DNA of 64,000 nucleotides from Amoebophrya sp. A120 (taxonomy: Eukaryota; Sar; Dinophyceae; Syndiniales; Amoebophryaceae). Positions 10,591-21,244 of the stretch are shown piece after piece. The DNA is taken from contig CAJINV010000003.1 of assembly GCA_905178155.1 (NCBI GenBank), forward strand, positions 2,769,715 to 2,833,714. Reading direction: 5' to 3'. Each line of letters begins with the position of its first letter. Position 1 is the first letter of the stretch. A program made the position numbers and the translations under genes. The notes beneath the pieces were generated by a model. It saw only the letters and a list, made by a program, of their open reading frames with translations. It was not told the origin of the DNA and made no database searches.

Positions 10591-11774
10591 TAACGATCGC
10601 AATATCATGCGGACGCAACAGCAAGTCGCTATGGATGTCGACGACCGAAAATGACCGCACCTAGTGTTTGATGCAAAGAACGACCGATGTCGATGACCAA
10701 AAAACAGAAGTGGCACGATCGCCCGGAAACACGATGCCGGCGTCCATGCTTCCCCTAGTCAGCATGTGGGTTCGTACCGCACGGCAATGCCACGAAGACG
10801 GTGAAGGCCTTTTATTTTCGATTACTCGCATCGTGAAAAGCTCAAGTTGTACTGTGTTGCTCGGGTTCTATAGCGACATGCAGCCTATACGCCTAAAGCT
10901 GCGAGTTCGCGAATCCATGCGGAACTTCTCCTTCTACTGTATCGCAATAAAGCTTTCGCAACGATAAGAAAGCTCATCAGAAAAGAATAAGCTTAATTTC
11001 GCTTCGTGTGGCCATCGAATTTTTGGGCGCAGCAGGAAACACCAGGGGGGGATACCTCCTGTCGACTCCTACCTTGCCGTCCAACTCCAATCATGCACTT
11101 TGCGTTTGCAAAATACACAATCTGTAGCAGCATTAATACACCATTGGCCGAATGGATTGCGAGTATTTCTTTTCTTTTTGCGAGTTCGAAAGTTTCAAGG
11201 TCGGGGCGACAGGGGACTACTTTAGTTCGAGACTTTTTTTTTCAAATACTTATGCTTTTAAAGAGATACAGATCTGAATCACGGGATCGACAAAAAAAAA
11301 TTCTTTAATGAAACGAGGAAATCGAGATCGATTTGTATTTTTTTCTTTTCTGATTGGGCTTGGGGCGAAAACGATGTAAATAATAGCAAACTCTAGAGGA
11401 CGAGACATCGTGTAGTTGCGTCCACCGCGAATGCGTGAGGAGGAACAGCAGCGGCAGGGATACTACCATAACTAATTTAATTTGAAAATAGCATGCTCTG
11501 GACACGCACTTTGAAGGAGACAACGTAAGTACTAGAAGCTGTTTGTGACTTCGATTCGATAAATTCATACAGGGTTATTGTATGTGTAAAAAGCAGATTA
11601 GAATATTGTGTTCAAAATGAAAAATTAAAATATGAATGTAAGTCGTAAAAACAAGGCGAAAACAACAATCGTAAAAAAAAATCTAAATTCTGCGTGCTAC
11701 GTCTAGTGTGTCTCGAATAGTTTGCCGGTATTTATTTGGCAGAAAAGCAAAACGCTGCTTCTGTAATTCATAGC
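10591..11774. other. Intergenic region, no gene seen
   Basis: Mostly AT-rich below 11.7 kb, with short overlapping frames and no recognisable domain. The first ~60 bp after the family-A motif resemble the flank of the motif at 703-760 (GATCGCAATATCATGCG). Nothing else is supported. Confidence 0.4.
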
Positions 11775-12640
11775 TTATTTGCTGTCGTGTTGTACTATCA
11801 CCGTCTGTTCGTCCACTTTCTCCTCGACGAAGCTCTTCATCAACTCAATAAGATAGACCAGACATCGCTGAAAACATGGAACCAAATCTTTGACAATTGA
11901 AATGCCCCGCATCAGGCACAATCGTGTATGATCATGAATGATCTTCGATCCGGCAGGAAAATCGTACTGCACTTCTTCCCTCTCTTCTTCTTCACGTTTT
12001 AGCTGCTCATCTGCTATCAACTGTAAAAGTGTCTGGGTCTGGAAGAATGCAAGTTTGTCATGCTTGTCTGGCATGACTCGAGAATCTGTGTTGCATAGGC
12101 ACGAAAAGGCCCTCTTACCTGTCATGCAAAAACGCGGTTTGCCATGCGGAACACGTAAGACATGGCAGTCAAAAAATTTGTCATGCATAGCTGCGTATTG
12201 CAGTGCGTCTATCATTCATTTTTACCATTACAAGTTTCCAGACCCAGACATTTTTGCATTTGATATCTGCGATGAGCTCACAACTGCTGCTCCTGCGACG
12301 TGACGGCCTCGTTTATCCAAACCAAAACCTTTTCCCTCGCACCATCAGTCAAAACAAAACATGCACAAAACATGCACGGCGACAGTCCAACAGCAACACG
12401 ACGTCGAATACGATTTTGTTTTTGACCTTTCTATAAGTATAAATCGTGTGCGCAACATATAGCAGGCGCAGGTGTACTTCTAGCCAATCTGCCGCTGTTC
12501 CAACTCTAACGTTAAATTGAATCCCAGGAACGAAAATTGCCACTGGAAGAGTTCTTGACATGCCTCAATGTCCTGTCTCGTCGGCAATGAATCGGGCACG
12601 ACGCGGATAAAAAGTCTACCTAGAAGACTTTTGGTGCAAA
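11775..12640 (-). CDS. Hypothetical protein with introner-split exons
   Basis: Unknown protein. The last exon (12014-11775) reads ADEQLKREEEEREEVQYDFP, then SKIIHDHTRLCLMRGISI, and ends VDEQTVIVQHDSK. It is joined across introner B1 to the exon ending SSSCELIAD: removing the element plus one TCTGC repeat gives CELIADEQLKREEEE with no frame break. Upstream coding-like sequence at about 12630-12480 (VVPDSLPTRQDIEACQELF and GFNLTLELEQRQI) may be an earlier exon, but the splice join and start codon are not resolved. The protein is acidic and mostly helical by composition, with no motif I can name. It lies just downstream of a membrane-protein gene on the same strand. Confidence 0.5.
12015..12265. 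mobile_element. Introner element B1 (TIR, 5-bp TSD)
   Basis: A 251-bp unit starting TATCAACTGTAAAAGTGTC and ending ATTTTTGCATTTGATA, with inverted repeats of about 30 bp carrying GTCTGGGTCTGG against CCAGACCCAGAC. It is flanked by exact TCTGC repeats (12010-12014 and 12266-12270). It interrupts the 11.8-12.6 kb gene, and excision with one repeat copy keeps the frame. The interior is AT-rich with several CATGACAAA/TTTGTCATGC words, as in B2 and B3. Confidence 0.88.
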
Positions 12641-12651
12641 GGGAAAGTGCT

Positions 12652-15600
12652 CTACTTCATCTTGCTACCGTCGCCGGACTCCACTCCCCCCGCAGCCACG
12701 TTGTTCGCCTGCTGTTGGCCCGCAAGGGGTCCGCGCGGCTGCGCTGGACGAGCAGCGCCTTGCTGGCGGTTTCCCGTCGCGGCCGCCGGTCGGCGACGAT
12801 CGCACAGCTGGTAAAGCACAAAGCAAACCGCGAGAACCAGAGTTCACTATCAGGGAGAAAAACTAGCACCGGTCCCACGTCTCACACCCGCCCATTACAG
12901 TTACACTTTTACATTTTAATACATCAGATGAAAGAATGGTATTATAATTTTGCTGTTTCCCATGCAAAATTTCTTGATCTTCTTCCCACCATGCCGCGGA
13001 GGTTTCTTCTGCTCCTGTAAGACACGAAAACCACTGAAGACAAATTCACCTTCACTCGGTGAAAAAACGAATAAAGGCGAGAAAATATGGATATGCACAA
13101 AAGTCAGCACTAGGTCCAGAAGCCCAGTAAGAACTCAAAAGGTAAAACACGTAGTGGGCAGAGATGAAAACATTGGAATTGCTAGTTGTATCTTCCCTGG
13201 ATAGGCAGACGAGGCAGATGACACAGAAGTTCTGCAGGCAGTCGGTGCAGTGCTCCTGGCTGCGCACGGCGTTGAACTTCTCGGCCTCCTCCGGCGTGAT
13301 GTGGCGGAACTTCATTTTGGTCAGGTCTACCAGGCGGCAGTTCCCGTCGGGCTTGCTCTCGATCGTGATCAAAAACGGCGTGTCCGTTTCCGCGTCCGCG
13401 ACGACGCAATGCCGCTTCGAGGGGCTGTGGTCCGAGTCAAAGGGGTATGCCGTGGGAGAGACGTAGCTCTCATCAATAACGATCAGGCTTGTCCTGGCTT
13501 TGATTTCATTCGTTGTTACTTAGTATTTTATTGTTGTACAGTGCTTCTTCTTCTTTGAAAAATGAAAATGCCAAGGTTTCAGTTCATCTGTGGCCTGTAT
13601 TTGCATTCATATTTTCGTGCATGCTTTGAATGATGTGGTCCATGACTGTTTGGTGCATCGTAGAAAACAATAGTAGGACGGTCTTCCTGAGCCTCATCGT
13701 TATTGTACTAAGGCTAGGTCTTTCTACTGGTCGATAAGTAGAGGTCGTGGAAGGTCGTTTTGAAGCGCGCGAGACAGGCGTCGGTAACTTCACCCTTGCA
13801 CTTGTGCTGCGTCGCCTCGCTGTTCTTGAACAGTCGTATCGCCTACAAAAGTGACCCCTCGTGCTAATATTTTTTCAGCATAACCATAACTTTTTTTACT
13901 TTACTCATAGTTAGTACTATGATCCCGCTTCAAGAACTTGTTCCCATGGTGCGGAGCTGCAAGCGTGGTTCGCTGCTCACTGTGCTGGCTGAATCAATGT
14001 GGTATCTGTACCATCTGGATACAGCCACCAGCACTATACTTTTATTTTGCGAGGAGCAGATGTAGAACAGGAAGGAAACCCATACAAGATTGATTTCACC
14101 TCGTACAAGAAACAGAGCCTGAAGCGCTACAATCGTGGTTCTGTGGATCTTTTCGTGCCTACAACGCAGGACACGAAAAGTAGAACAGGATACAAATCAA
14201 ATGGAGTGGGGGAAAATGAAATGAACCGACAATGACTCAACATAACCAGATCGATGACTTAACGCACTAAATTAAAATTGATACCCCGGGAGGACCATCA
14301 CGACTTGCAAAAGCTGAAGCAGTTACGAGCGCCCACCACGTCCACCCCGAGACGCATCATATTGATATTTAACTTTGTAAACAAAATCCAACAAAGGTGT
14401 AAAAAAGTTCCGAGAAAGCTGATGCGCCAGAAGCTGATCGAAAAAATTCGGCAGGGGGTCACTTTTGTAGATGATAAATTCCCAAAGGTCCATGTTGTCC
14501 TGCTTGCTCAGCTCCAGGACGCCGTCCTTGATGTTCGCCTTCGCCGCGGTTTCGCCGATCGCTCCGGCAACAGGAATGTCTCCCTTCTGTTCGTGCTCCT
14601 TTTCCTTCTGTTTGACCGCGTCCTGTTTAATATTAAAGTGCTTACATCTACTTTTACGCCTCTTTCTTGGCTTTCACTTTCATCTACCACACTGTCGCAG
14701 TTTTTTTTTCGACGTCTACGAATCAATTTCGAGAATAGAGACCAACAGTATTAACAATTCAGCTGATCGCATAGCTTCAGCGAATCTTATCTGTGCACAT
14801 TAAAGTGCAAATCTGTCGACATACAGCTGCAGGGATATATTCTTGAGCTTGTAATAGGGAAACCGATACAGACCCCAATAGAACAACTTCTACACGTTGA
14901 GAGCATATAATTCAACAACAATTACCCCCGGGCCTTTCATGTTGATGACATCCTTTCCGACCGTGCATTTTTCGTTGTCCCAGACACACGCGGTGGCTTC
15001 CGCGTCGGTTGCGGCTTCGCACTCCTATGCAAGGAAAACAAACACTTTTGTTCCGCAGCACCGCGTCCTGCACTTCATCTTCTAGTATGTAAATACTGTT
15101 TATGTCTACATATCAAAATCATGACTCGGGCTGCTCGTAGTTCCCCTATTTCAGGAACGTGATACGGTGTTGTGGAGCTGTAGTTCTGTTTTTTCCTCAT
15201 AACGCCTCCATCGTCGTCAGCGGCTTGCAGAGTGTGTCGGCGGTCGTGTTCTGGCCCTGTTTTGTAGTGATGTTGGTGTTTCGAAATCGAAAAAATCGAA
15301 TATAGGAGATGCCAAGGTCGTCCTCATCGCAGTGTGATGCAGAAGTAGCTAGACGCATGTAAGTATAGTAAGAAGAAGTAAAATGCGACATCATACACTG
15401 AAAAAAAATGGAGAAAGCAGTCGTACAGCGTTGTGATGTCCGTGCGCATGTTCGGTCTGGGTCTTCAATTTCTTGAACTTTTTCTCCCAATCAGCAGCCG
15501 CCGCCTCAGCGGCGGCCAACTCAGTTTGCGCGGTAATCACCTTGTCCTTTTCGGTTTGCAAATCGGCCGCGGTGGCTTCCAACGCTGCCGTGGCGGCTTC

Positions 15601-16748
15601 CAACCGGTCCGTGAGGTTTTGTTTGCCCTCCAGCAGGTGGTCGATTTGGCTCAGCGCGGCGGTCAAGTTCGTTTGCAGCTCGACGATGGCCTCAGCGTCG
15701 GGCATCGCCGCGATCTGCTGCTCCAGTGCGGCCTTGTCGGCCTGCAAGGCGGCCTTCTCTGTTTGCAGTGTACCCAGTTCGGTTTTCGCAACCGTCAATT
15801 CAAGTGCCATATTTTTCAGTTTTTCCTCCTCCAATTCCAACGCGTCCTGTAGCTCATCGACAGTGGGGGGAGAAGCAGGGGGTTCCGCGGTGGTAGGGGA
15901 ACTGGTTTCGCCGTCCTTGACCTGCACCGCAGAGCTGGCAGTGCGCGGATCCAGCTTGTCAACAAGCCGCGCCGGCGCTTTTTGTTTTTCGGCCTTGGTG
16001 TTCGCGTATCGACTGAAAAAAATGTCTCAGGATCGATGCGTTGCAGCTTTCATCTTCATCTAGTAAAGTAAGAATCGATGTCGATCCAAATGTCAAGCTA
16101 TTACTTTTGAGGTCGCGGCAGCGCAGCAGCGACTGCGGGAACTGCAGCAAGATGAAGACGAGGAAAATAGAATTCTACTCGTAGCTGACACTGGATTTAT
16201 TCAAATATACGTGCACTAGTAAGTTATGCTTCCATCAGCAAGTAGAAGTCAGTGGAGTTTGATGAGATGAAATCTTCATGTCAATATTTTTCGTGTTGTG
16301 CGCGCTGCGTCCTCGTCTCGCACTAGCTAAACCTCAGCATGCATGTTCCGCTCCCATGATCCTGTGCTCTCTGCGGCACCAGAACTACAATTAGTATAAA
16401 TTTTCCACGTACGGGGTCGCGCCCAATGCAAACGTGATCATGAGACATTCCAGTTTGATACGGCGTTCAAGACCAGCACGGACACTCCGTCCGCCAAATG
16501 CGCGGCCGCGACGGCCGCAAAAGTACTCCCGTATCATACAAAAAATTCTTAGCACAGAGACCGAAAAATTATCACTCGCAAAACCAAAACTGCAGGGCAT
16601 GGGTGTAAATAAAGACGACAGGCTCGGGCAAAGAAAAACAAAAAGCACGTTAGTCTTAGTCTTACCGAACGCTAATGCAAGCAAGGTTCGGACACCCACA
16701 CCTGCGGGGTCCAACATACGCGAAATGCAAACGTCGAAGAAGTTTCAT
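12652..16748 (-). CDS. Putative single-pass membrane protein, multi-exon
   Basis: Unknown protein assembled from minus-strand exons. Proposed start ATG 16748 (MKLLRRLHFAYVGPRRCG, donor GTAAGA after ISV), next at about 16540 (TFAAVAAAHLADGVSVLVLN). The 16012-15427 exon encodes an Ala/Glu/Leu-rich coiled coil (LQTEKAALQADKAALEQQ). Then 15256-15204 (NTTADTLCKPLTTMEA), 15024-14936 (TACVWDNEKCTVGKDVIN), about 14620-14480 (KANIKDGVLELSKQDNMDLW), 13836 to about 13735 (KCKGEVTDACLARFKTTFHD), about 13495-13205 (CTDCLQNFCVICLVCL), and a last exon of about 12848-12652 with hydrophobic TLVLAVCFVLYQLC, a basic stop-transfer stretch and a Gln/Gly-rich tail ending SGDGSKMK. The cysteine-rich part before one membrane helix suggests a type I surface protein. 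Several joins are inferred, and one (15204 to 15024) needs a non-GT donor. Confidence 0.5.
13837..14476. mobile_element. Long introner-like element D1 with inverted ends
   Basis: TATCGCCTACAAAAGTGACC at the left end is matched by an inverted GGGGTCACTTTTGTAG followed by ATGATA at the right end. This gives 16 bp of perfect inverted repeat plus the same TATC...GATA termini as the short introners. Length is about 640 bp. The flanking pentamers (AGTCG and AATTC) do not match, so the target duplication has decayed or the true end differs. It lies between two exons of the membrane-protein gene. Confidence 0.5.
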
Positions 16749-17967
16749 GTTTCTGTGCTAGCGATTTTCTGAATGATATCCTGGTCAAGAAAGACATGAC
16801 TTCCTCGGTCGGTTTTCGTTGACGAGAAAGAAGTTTTTGGGTTTTCGCTTCGCGCTTCCTCTTCTGTTCCGGGTCTTCGAATGTCGATGACGGTGCGAAA
16901 TGATTTGGCGTTTTTCTTGCTGTTACTAGTGTGCGTGTAGATGTTGAGTTGTGTTTTGTGCGATGTGAACCAGCTGCTGGAAATTTCTTGATGCAGAGGC
17001 TTTTTGTGTGGAGGTTGAAAAAGTTAAGGTGAAGTACAATTTATTTCTCAAGATGTTGTTGTCCGTCAAGTTTGAACTGAGGGAGAGGAGCTTACTTCCG
17101 AGGGGAAACACGAAAGAAAGCGACTGGAAGTTCTAGGTGGGTTTTGAATTTGAAAGTGAAGACTTGTTAAGACGAGCTTCTGCCTACAGGGTATGTACGA
17201 TGGAGTACAACACCGAATGCACAAACAAGTGTCAAATATGAAGAGATCACACGCACGCAGAACCGATGCTGGCCGTGGCTATTCATTGTGTGCACAGCCG
17301 CAAGTACCACGCTGGACGAAGAAGTTTCATCAAAGCCGAACGAAAAGGGAACTTTTTTCTGTACGGTAGCGACGCCAATCTTTGTGATTCAGTAGAGTTG
17401 TATGACAATCACGGCAAATTGTAGTTTGGAACGATACGAAAATTCTGGACGATAACGATAGAAAAGCAACCGAATTTGTTTGTCTACCGAGGTCGAAGTG
17501 GTTTTTCTCTTTTCACATTCTCATCGTGCTCGTGGTCGTGCGGTAACGCACATATACAAATCAAAAAGACACTTACGACGAGGACAGAGAGAAAAGAGCA
17601 ATGTGGACCGACCAGAAGAAATAAAGTCTCGAAGATGACAACAGATGACCGAGCGATCGACCAACCATGCCAAAAGAAAACATCAAACCGAACGGTGGCT
17701 GAGTTGAGGTTGCGGATACGATGCTTTCACAAATGTACACACGTACCTCTACTTGTCTCAACGAAAACTGTAAGTTCTTATCCTTTCTCGTACATGAAAC
17801 AAAGCGAACAGGAAGGCACGTGGTGCAATTATTTGCTGCTAGTGCAAAATCTACAGCGACGGGCACAAATTGCATGCGCGACAACTGTCCATGTCGCTAG
17901 CAGTAGCAGCTTATGTAGAATGTGTCTGTCGCTGTCGTAGCTGTTGCTACAAAATAGATAATGTTCC
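16749..17967. other. Intergenic region, no gene seen
   Basis: AT-rich with short overlapping frames on both strands and no domain. It separates the membrane-protein gene from the Ser/Lys-rich gene. It probably holds the upstream region of the former and the 3' untranslated region of the latter. Confidence 0.4.
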
Positions 17968-19109
17968 TTAATCCCGATTTGTGTATTTCGCCGGGTTTCC
18001 TTTCGGCTTCTCGCCCTCTTGGCCACCACCTCCCCCGCCTTGGCGGTTCTTCTTCGGCTCGATGCGGGCTTTGATTTTGGCAGCCTCCTCGTAATTCCCG
18101 GCCTTGTTGAACAATTTCATTTGCTCGACCAATTTTTCCTGATGCTTCATGTCCAGCAGCTGCTCGCGGGCGGTGTCGCGGAAGCGGTTCAGGGCCTTGT
18201 GATCCTTGTCGCGCTGTACATCCTCCTTTTGACGCTTTAATCTTTCCCGCTTGTCCTGCTCGTCGTTGGCCAGCATGCTCAGCTGTAATGATCGAAAATT
18301 CATTTTCATCCAACACGACGTAATATTTGCTTCTATTTATTTTTGCAGGTATGGAAACAAATGAAATTGGTATGGAACTCCAAAGACGAATGCACACCCA
18401 CACTGAAGTCAAAAAGAAAAAACCGTATATAAAGCATCAAGTTTTTCACCTGTCCTGCGTTGTGCATGTTGGAGAACAGGTTTTTCTGTCTGGCGGCGTT
18501 TCGTTCCCAGGCCTGAAGGTCGTAGTATTTCACGGAGGGCATTGTGCAGGTGTTGTAGTCTTCCATGAACGCGGCCTCCAGTTCTTTCTGTTCGCGTTTG
18601 TTGGTGTGCTCGAGGGAACTGTGTCGCACCTCAAGGAGCCACACCTGAAACTCGTCCTGCTTCGTAAAAAAGTTGTCTTCCGTCAGAATGCCGTACTTGC
18701 CGTACTGATCTCCTGCCGCCGGGGCGGCCGCGGCGCTGCTCTGTTTGCTCTTTTTCTTTTGTTTTTTCTTCTTTTTGTCTTTTTTCTTCTTGTCACTCTC
18801 CTTCCGCGTTTTTTTCTTTTTCTTTTTCGATTTTTTCTTATCCTTCTTTTTTGCCTTTTTATCCGGCTTCTTGGCTTCGTCCACTTCTTGTTCGGACTGC
18901 TTTTTTTTCTTCTTCTTTGTGGACGAGTTTGCGCCGCTGTCGCTGTCCTCGTCTTGGTCGGATGAACTTTCCGAGGAACTTGCGCTGCTCGATGAACTGG
19001 AAGAACTGGAGGAAGAGGCTGAGGACGAGGAACTACTCGACCGCTTCCTTTTTTTCGTCGGCCGCTCCGCCCTCACCTTTTTTTCTCCACTAATCACAAG
19101 GCCGTCCAT
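17968..19109 (-). CDS. Ser/Lys-rich nuclear protein, SCI1-like
   Basis: Two exons, 19109-18450 and 18282-17968, joined by a canonical GT-AG intron that gives NMHNAGQ|LSMLANDEQ in frame. The start is the ATG of MDGLVISGEKK; the in-frame codons above it contain no other ATG. The N-terminus is a long Ser run followed by Lys-rich and mixed acidic/basic blocks typical of disordered nuclear proteins. The middle holds ILTEDNFFTKQDEFQVWLLE, then MPSVKYYDLQAWERNAARQ, resembling the short conserved region of the style cell-cycle inhibitor 1 (SCI1) family (FFxKxxEFxxWL ... KYY). The C-terminus is a charged helix (RDTAREQLLDMKHQEKLV) ending in a Gly-rich tail. A splicing- or nucleolus-associated role is a guess from composition. 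Confidence 0.7.
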
Positions 19110-20940
19110 GTTGCTGAGCTCCGTCAACGTGTAATTATGGTAATATTGACCACGTAGACGTATTGATACAAAACCAAATTATAACGAAGTTCACAGGGAC
19201 AAATCAGCTGTACTATCCAATCGACAGACACGCACACGACACACTGCTACTGCAGCGGTCACAACAATAAATTCATTGATAATCTGTCTGAGTCTGCGTT
19301 GCGGGATGTGACATGTCATGACTACTTATCTAGCTTGCAATGGCGATGATCGGTTTAGAGGTTTTGCTTTTGCTTTTCGGTGCCTTGCTCCGGCATAAAA
19401 ATGAATGTACGATCCGTTGCAAAATTCGGTCTCGGCGGCAAGATCGATTGATCAAGAAACAAGTGTTGCGTTTCAAAAAATTTCCATATCGCAGCGTGTC
19501 TGCATGTTTCTGCATAGGAACCAGGATCGGTGAACATAGCCGCAAAAGGACGAACGCGCTTTCCACTTTTGTAAAAGTGGGGCGTACCATCTTAGATAAT
19601 TTTTGTCTTGCTTTTCATACTCACGAGGCTTTGTTTTGATTGGAAATGCAACTCAGAACAGCTACTTCGTGTTCCATGGATTGAGCACAATTTTATTTGA
19701 CGCCCTGGTAATCCAACTTCTTTTGTTGACTATGACTACTACAAAGACAATCACAAAACGGAAGATGGGAAGATGGAAGGGCACATCATACACCAAAATG
19801 TTTCTCGTACTTGATTCGCAAATACGACTAGGCGTGGGTATGTACCCAGCAAGCTTTCTGTGACCCAGCCTGGGTGCCGCGGAACACCTTCAAGCTCAAA
19901 CTCCAACTTCAAGGCGGTCCACGACCTTGAAACACTTACCGCGAAACCGAAATGCCAGCAGTAGAATTTAAATTCATCTACGTAGTTGCTCTTTCACCGA
20001 GCCACATGGGGCACTCAAAAGGGCCTAAAGGCAAAAACAAAAAGGAAAAATGAAAATCTTCTTCATCCACATTCTACTTTGACTGTACAAGCAAGCGTAA
20101 AAGATTCGTATTGAGCACTTAATTGGGAATGCCTCCTCGAGCTTTAGAATGCAAGTGGTGGGGGCAACGGAGGCGAGCACTGCATGCACTGCGCTGGACG
20201 ATAGAGCGCACGAGCACATGCGTGCACGACCGCATTGCCATTTAGAATTTTACAATAGATTGCGACAGTGACTGATGTTGGTTTTGCCCTAGTGGCCGCT
20301 CTGCAATGATGCTGCCCTTATCCATATCTTTATTTTATCTTTATCTCCTTGACGAGGGGCTGACGACGCTCTTTGTCTTTCTACCGCTTGGGGCCGGATG
20401 AAATGAAAAAGAAAAATGATTTAAATTTTACAAGTGGGCGGCAGGTTTTGTCCCCGCGAGCGACAAAAATCAATCTAAAACTACATCAATCATGTGTATA
20501 TCTTGGAAGATCTTTCCCATCATTGACACGCGCATTCAATGTCTTGTGATTCCGAATAAGTACCAATGTCGAATCGAAGCAACGGGACTAACTCAGCACT
20601 ATTATTTGAATATAGACGAATCATCTTCGAGCGCTGTCGCGTTCTTAGTCGCTTTATTTTTTATGCTTGCAAATCTCTATCACTATCGTACACCGGAAGC
20701 CGAAGCTGTGTCATCAACATCTGCACATCAGTTATCATAGTATCATGTTGGCTCGAATTGCGTTTAGCGCTGGCAGCTTGTGCGTCTAACGTAGTGATGC
20801 AGTTCATCGAACCTGCGTACTAACTAGCCCACGGAAGGAAGCCTGGATTTCGGCATCCTGCCGGGTTCTTGCCGTCAGAGCATCCATCGTGCTTCCATTA
20901 GTCGAGAATCCGGACGGAAAACCGATACGCGCGGCACGGT
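19110..20940. other. Intergenic region, no gene seen
   Basis: AT-rich, with only short frames. None has a recognised domain, a convincing signal peptide or coding-like third-position GC. No RNA gene is recognised. Confidence 0.4.
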
Positions 20941-20949
20941 TCCAAGTTG

Positions 20950-21240
20950 TTATTCAACTCGCGGGCGGTGTGCAGTGCTCAAAATCACGTGAAGCTTCTT
21001 GCGGCGGACGCGGAATGTGAGTCGGTCTTCTTCGTGCAGTGCTAACTGCTGAGTGTCAATTTCACCCGCCTCGCAGCAAGAGCGCACAGACTTTTGCGAC
21101 TCAAACCATGTTTTTCTTCTGTTCGGCCGTCGTGAGAAGTTGCTCGAGTCGTTGGCGTCGACCAGAGAGAACAAGCCCAAAAGTTTCTTTCCGCTCGAGC
21201 GCTTCCGTTTTCAACAAATCAAGTACTTCTACGTGCGGTG
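20950..21240 (-). CDS. Possible small exon pair of an unknown gene
   Basis: Just after the flavoprotein stop codon, two minus-strand frames have coding-like composition. One reads VEVLDLLKTEALERKETFGL and then RRQRLEQLLTTAEQKKNMV (about 21225-21106). The other reads CCEAGEIDTQQLALHEEDRL and ends at 20950. They are in different frames and would need an intron or frameshift to join. No family is recognised, and no start codon is clear. Confidence 0.25.
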
Positions 21241-21244
21241 CGTA

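Noticed and set aside
8981-10664. Many overlapping long frames in the GC-rich island
   Set aside because: High GC makes stops rare in all frames; none has a domain, and overlapping frames on both strands are equally long.
18745-19134. Phe/Leu-rich membrane-like frame on the plus strand
   Set aside because: It is the antisense of the Lys- and Ser-rich exon on the minus strand, which has splice-site and composition support.
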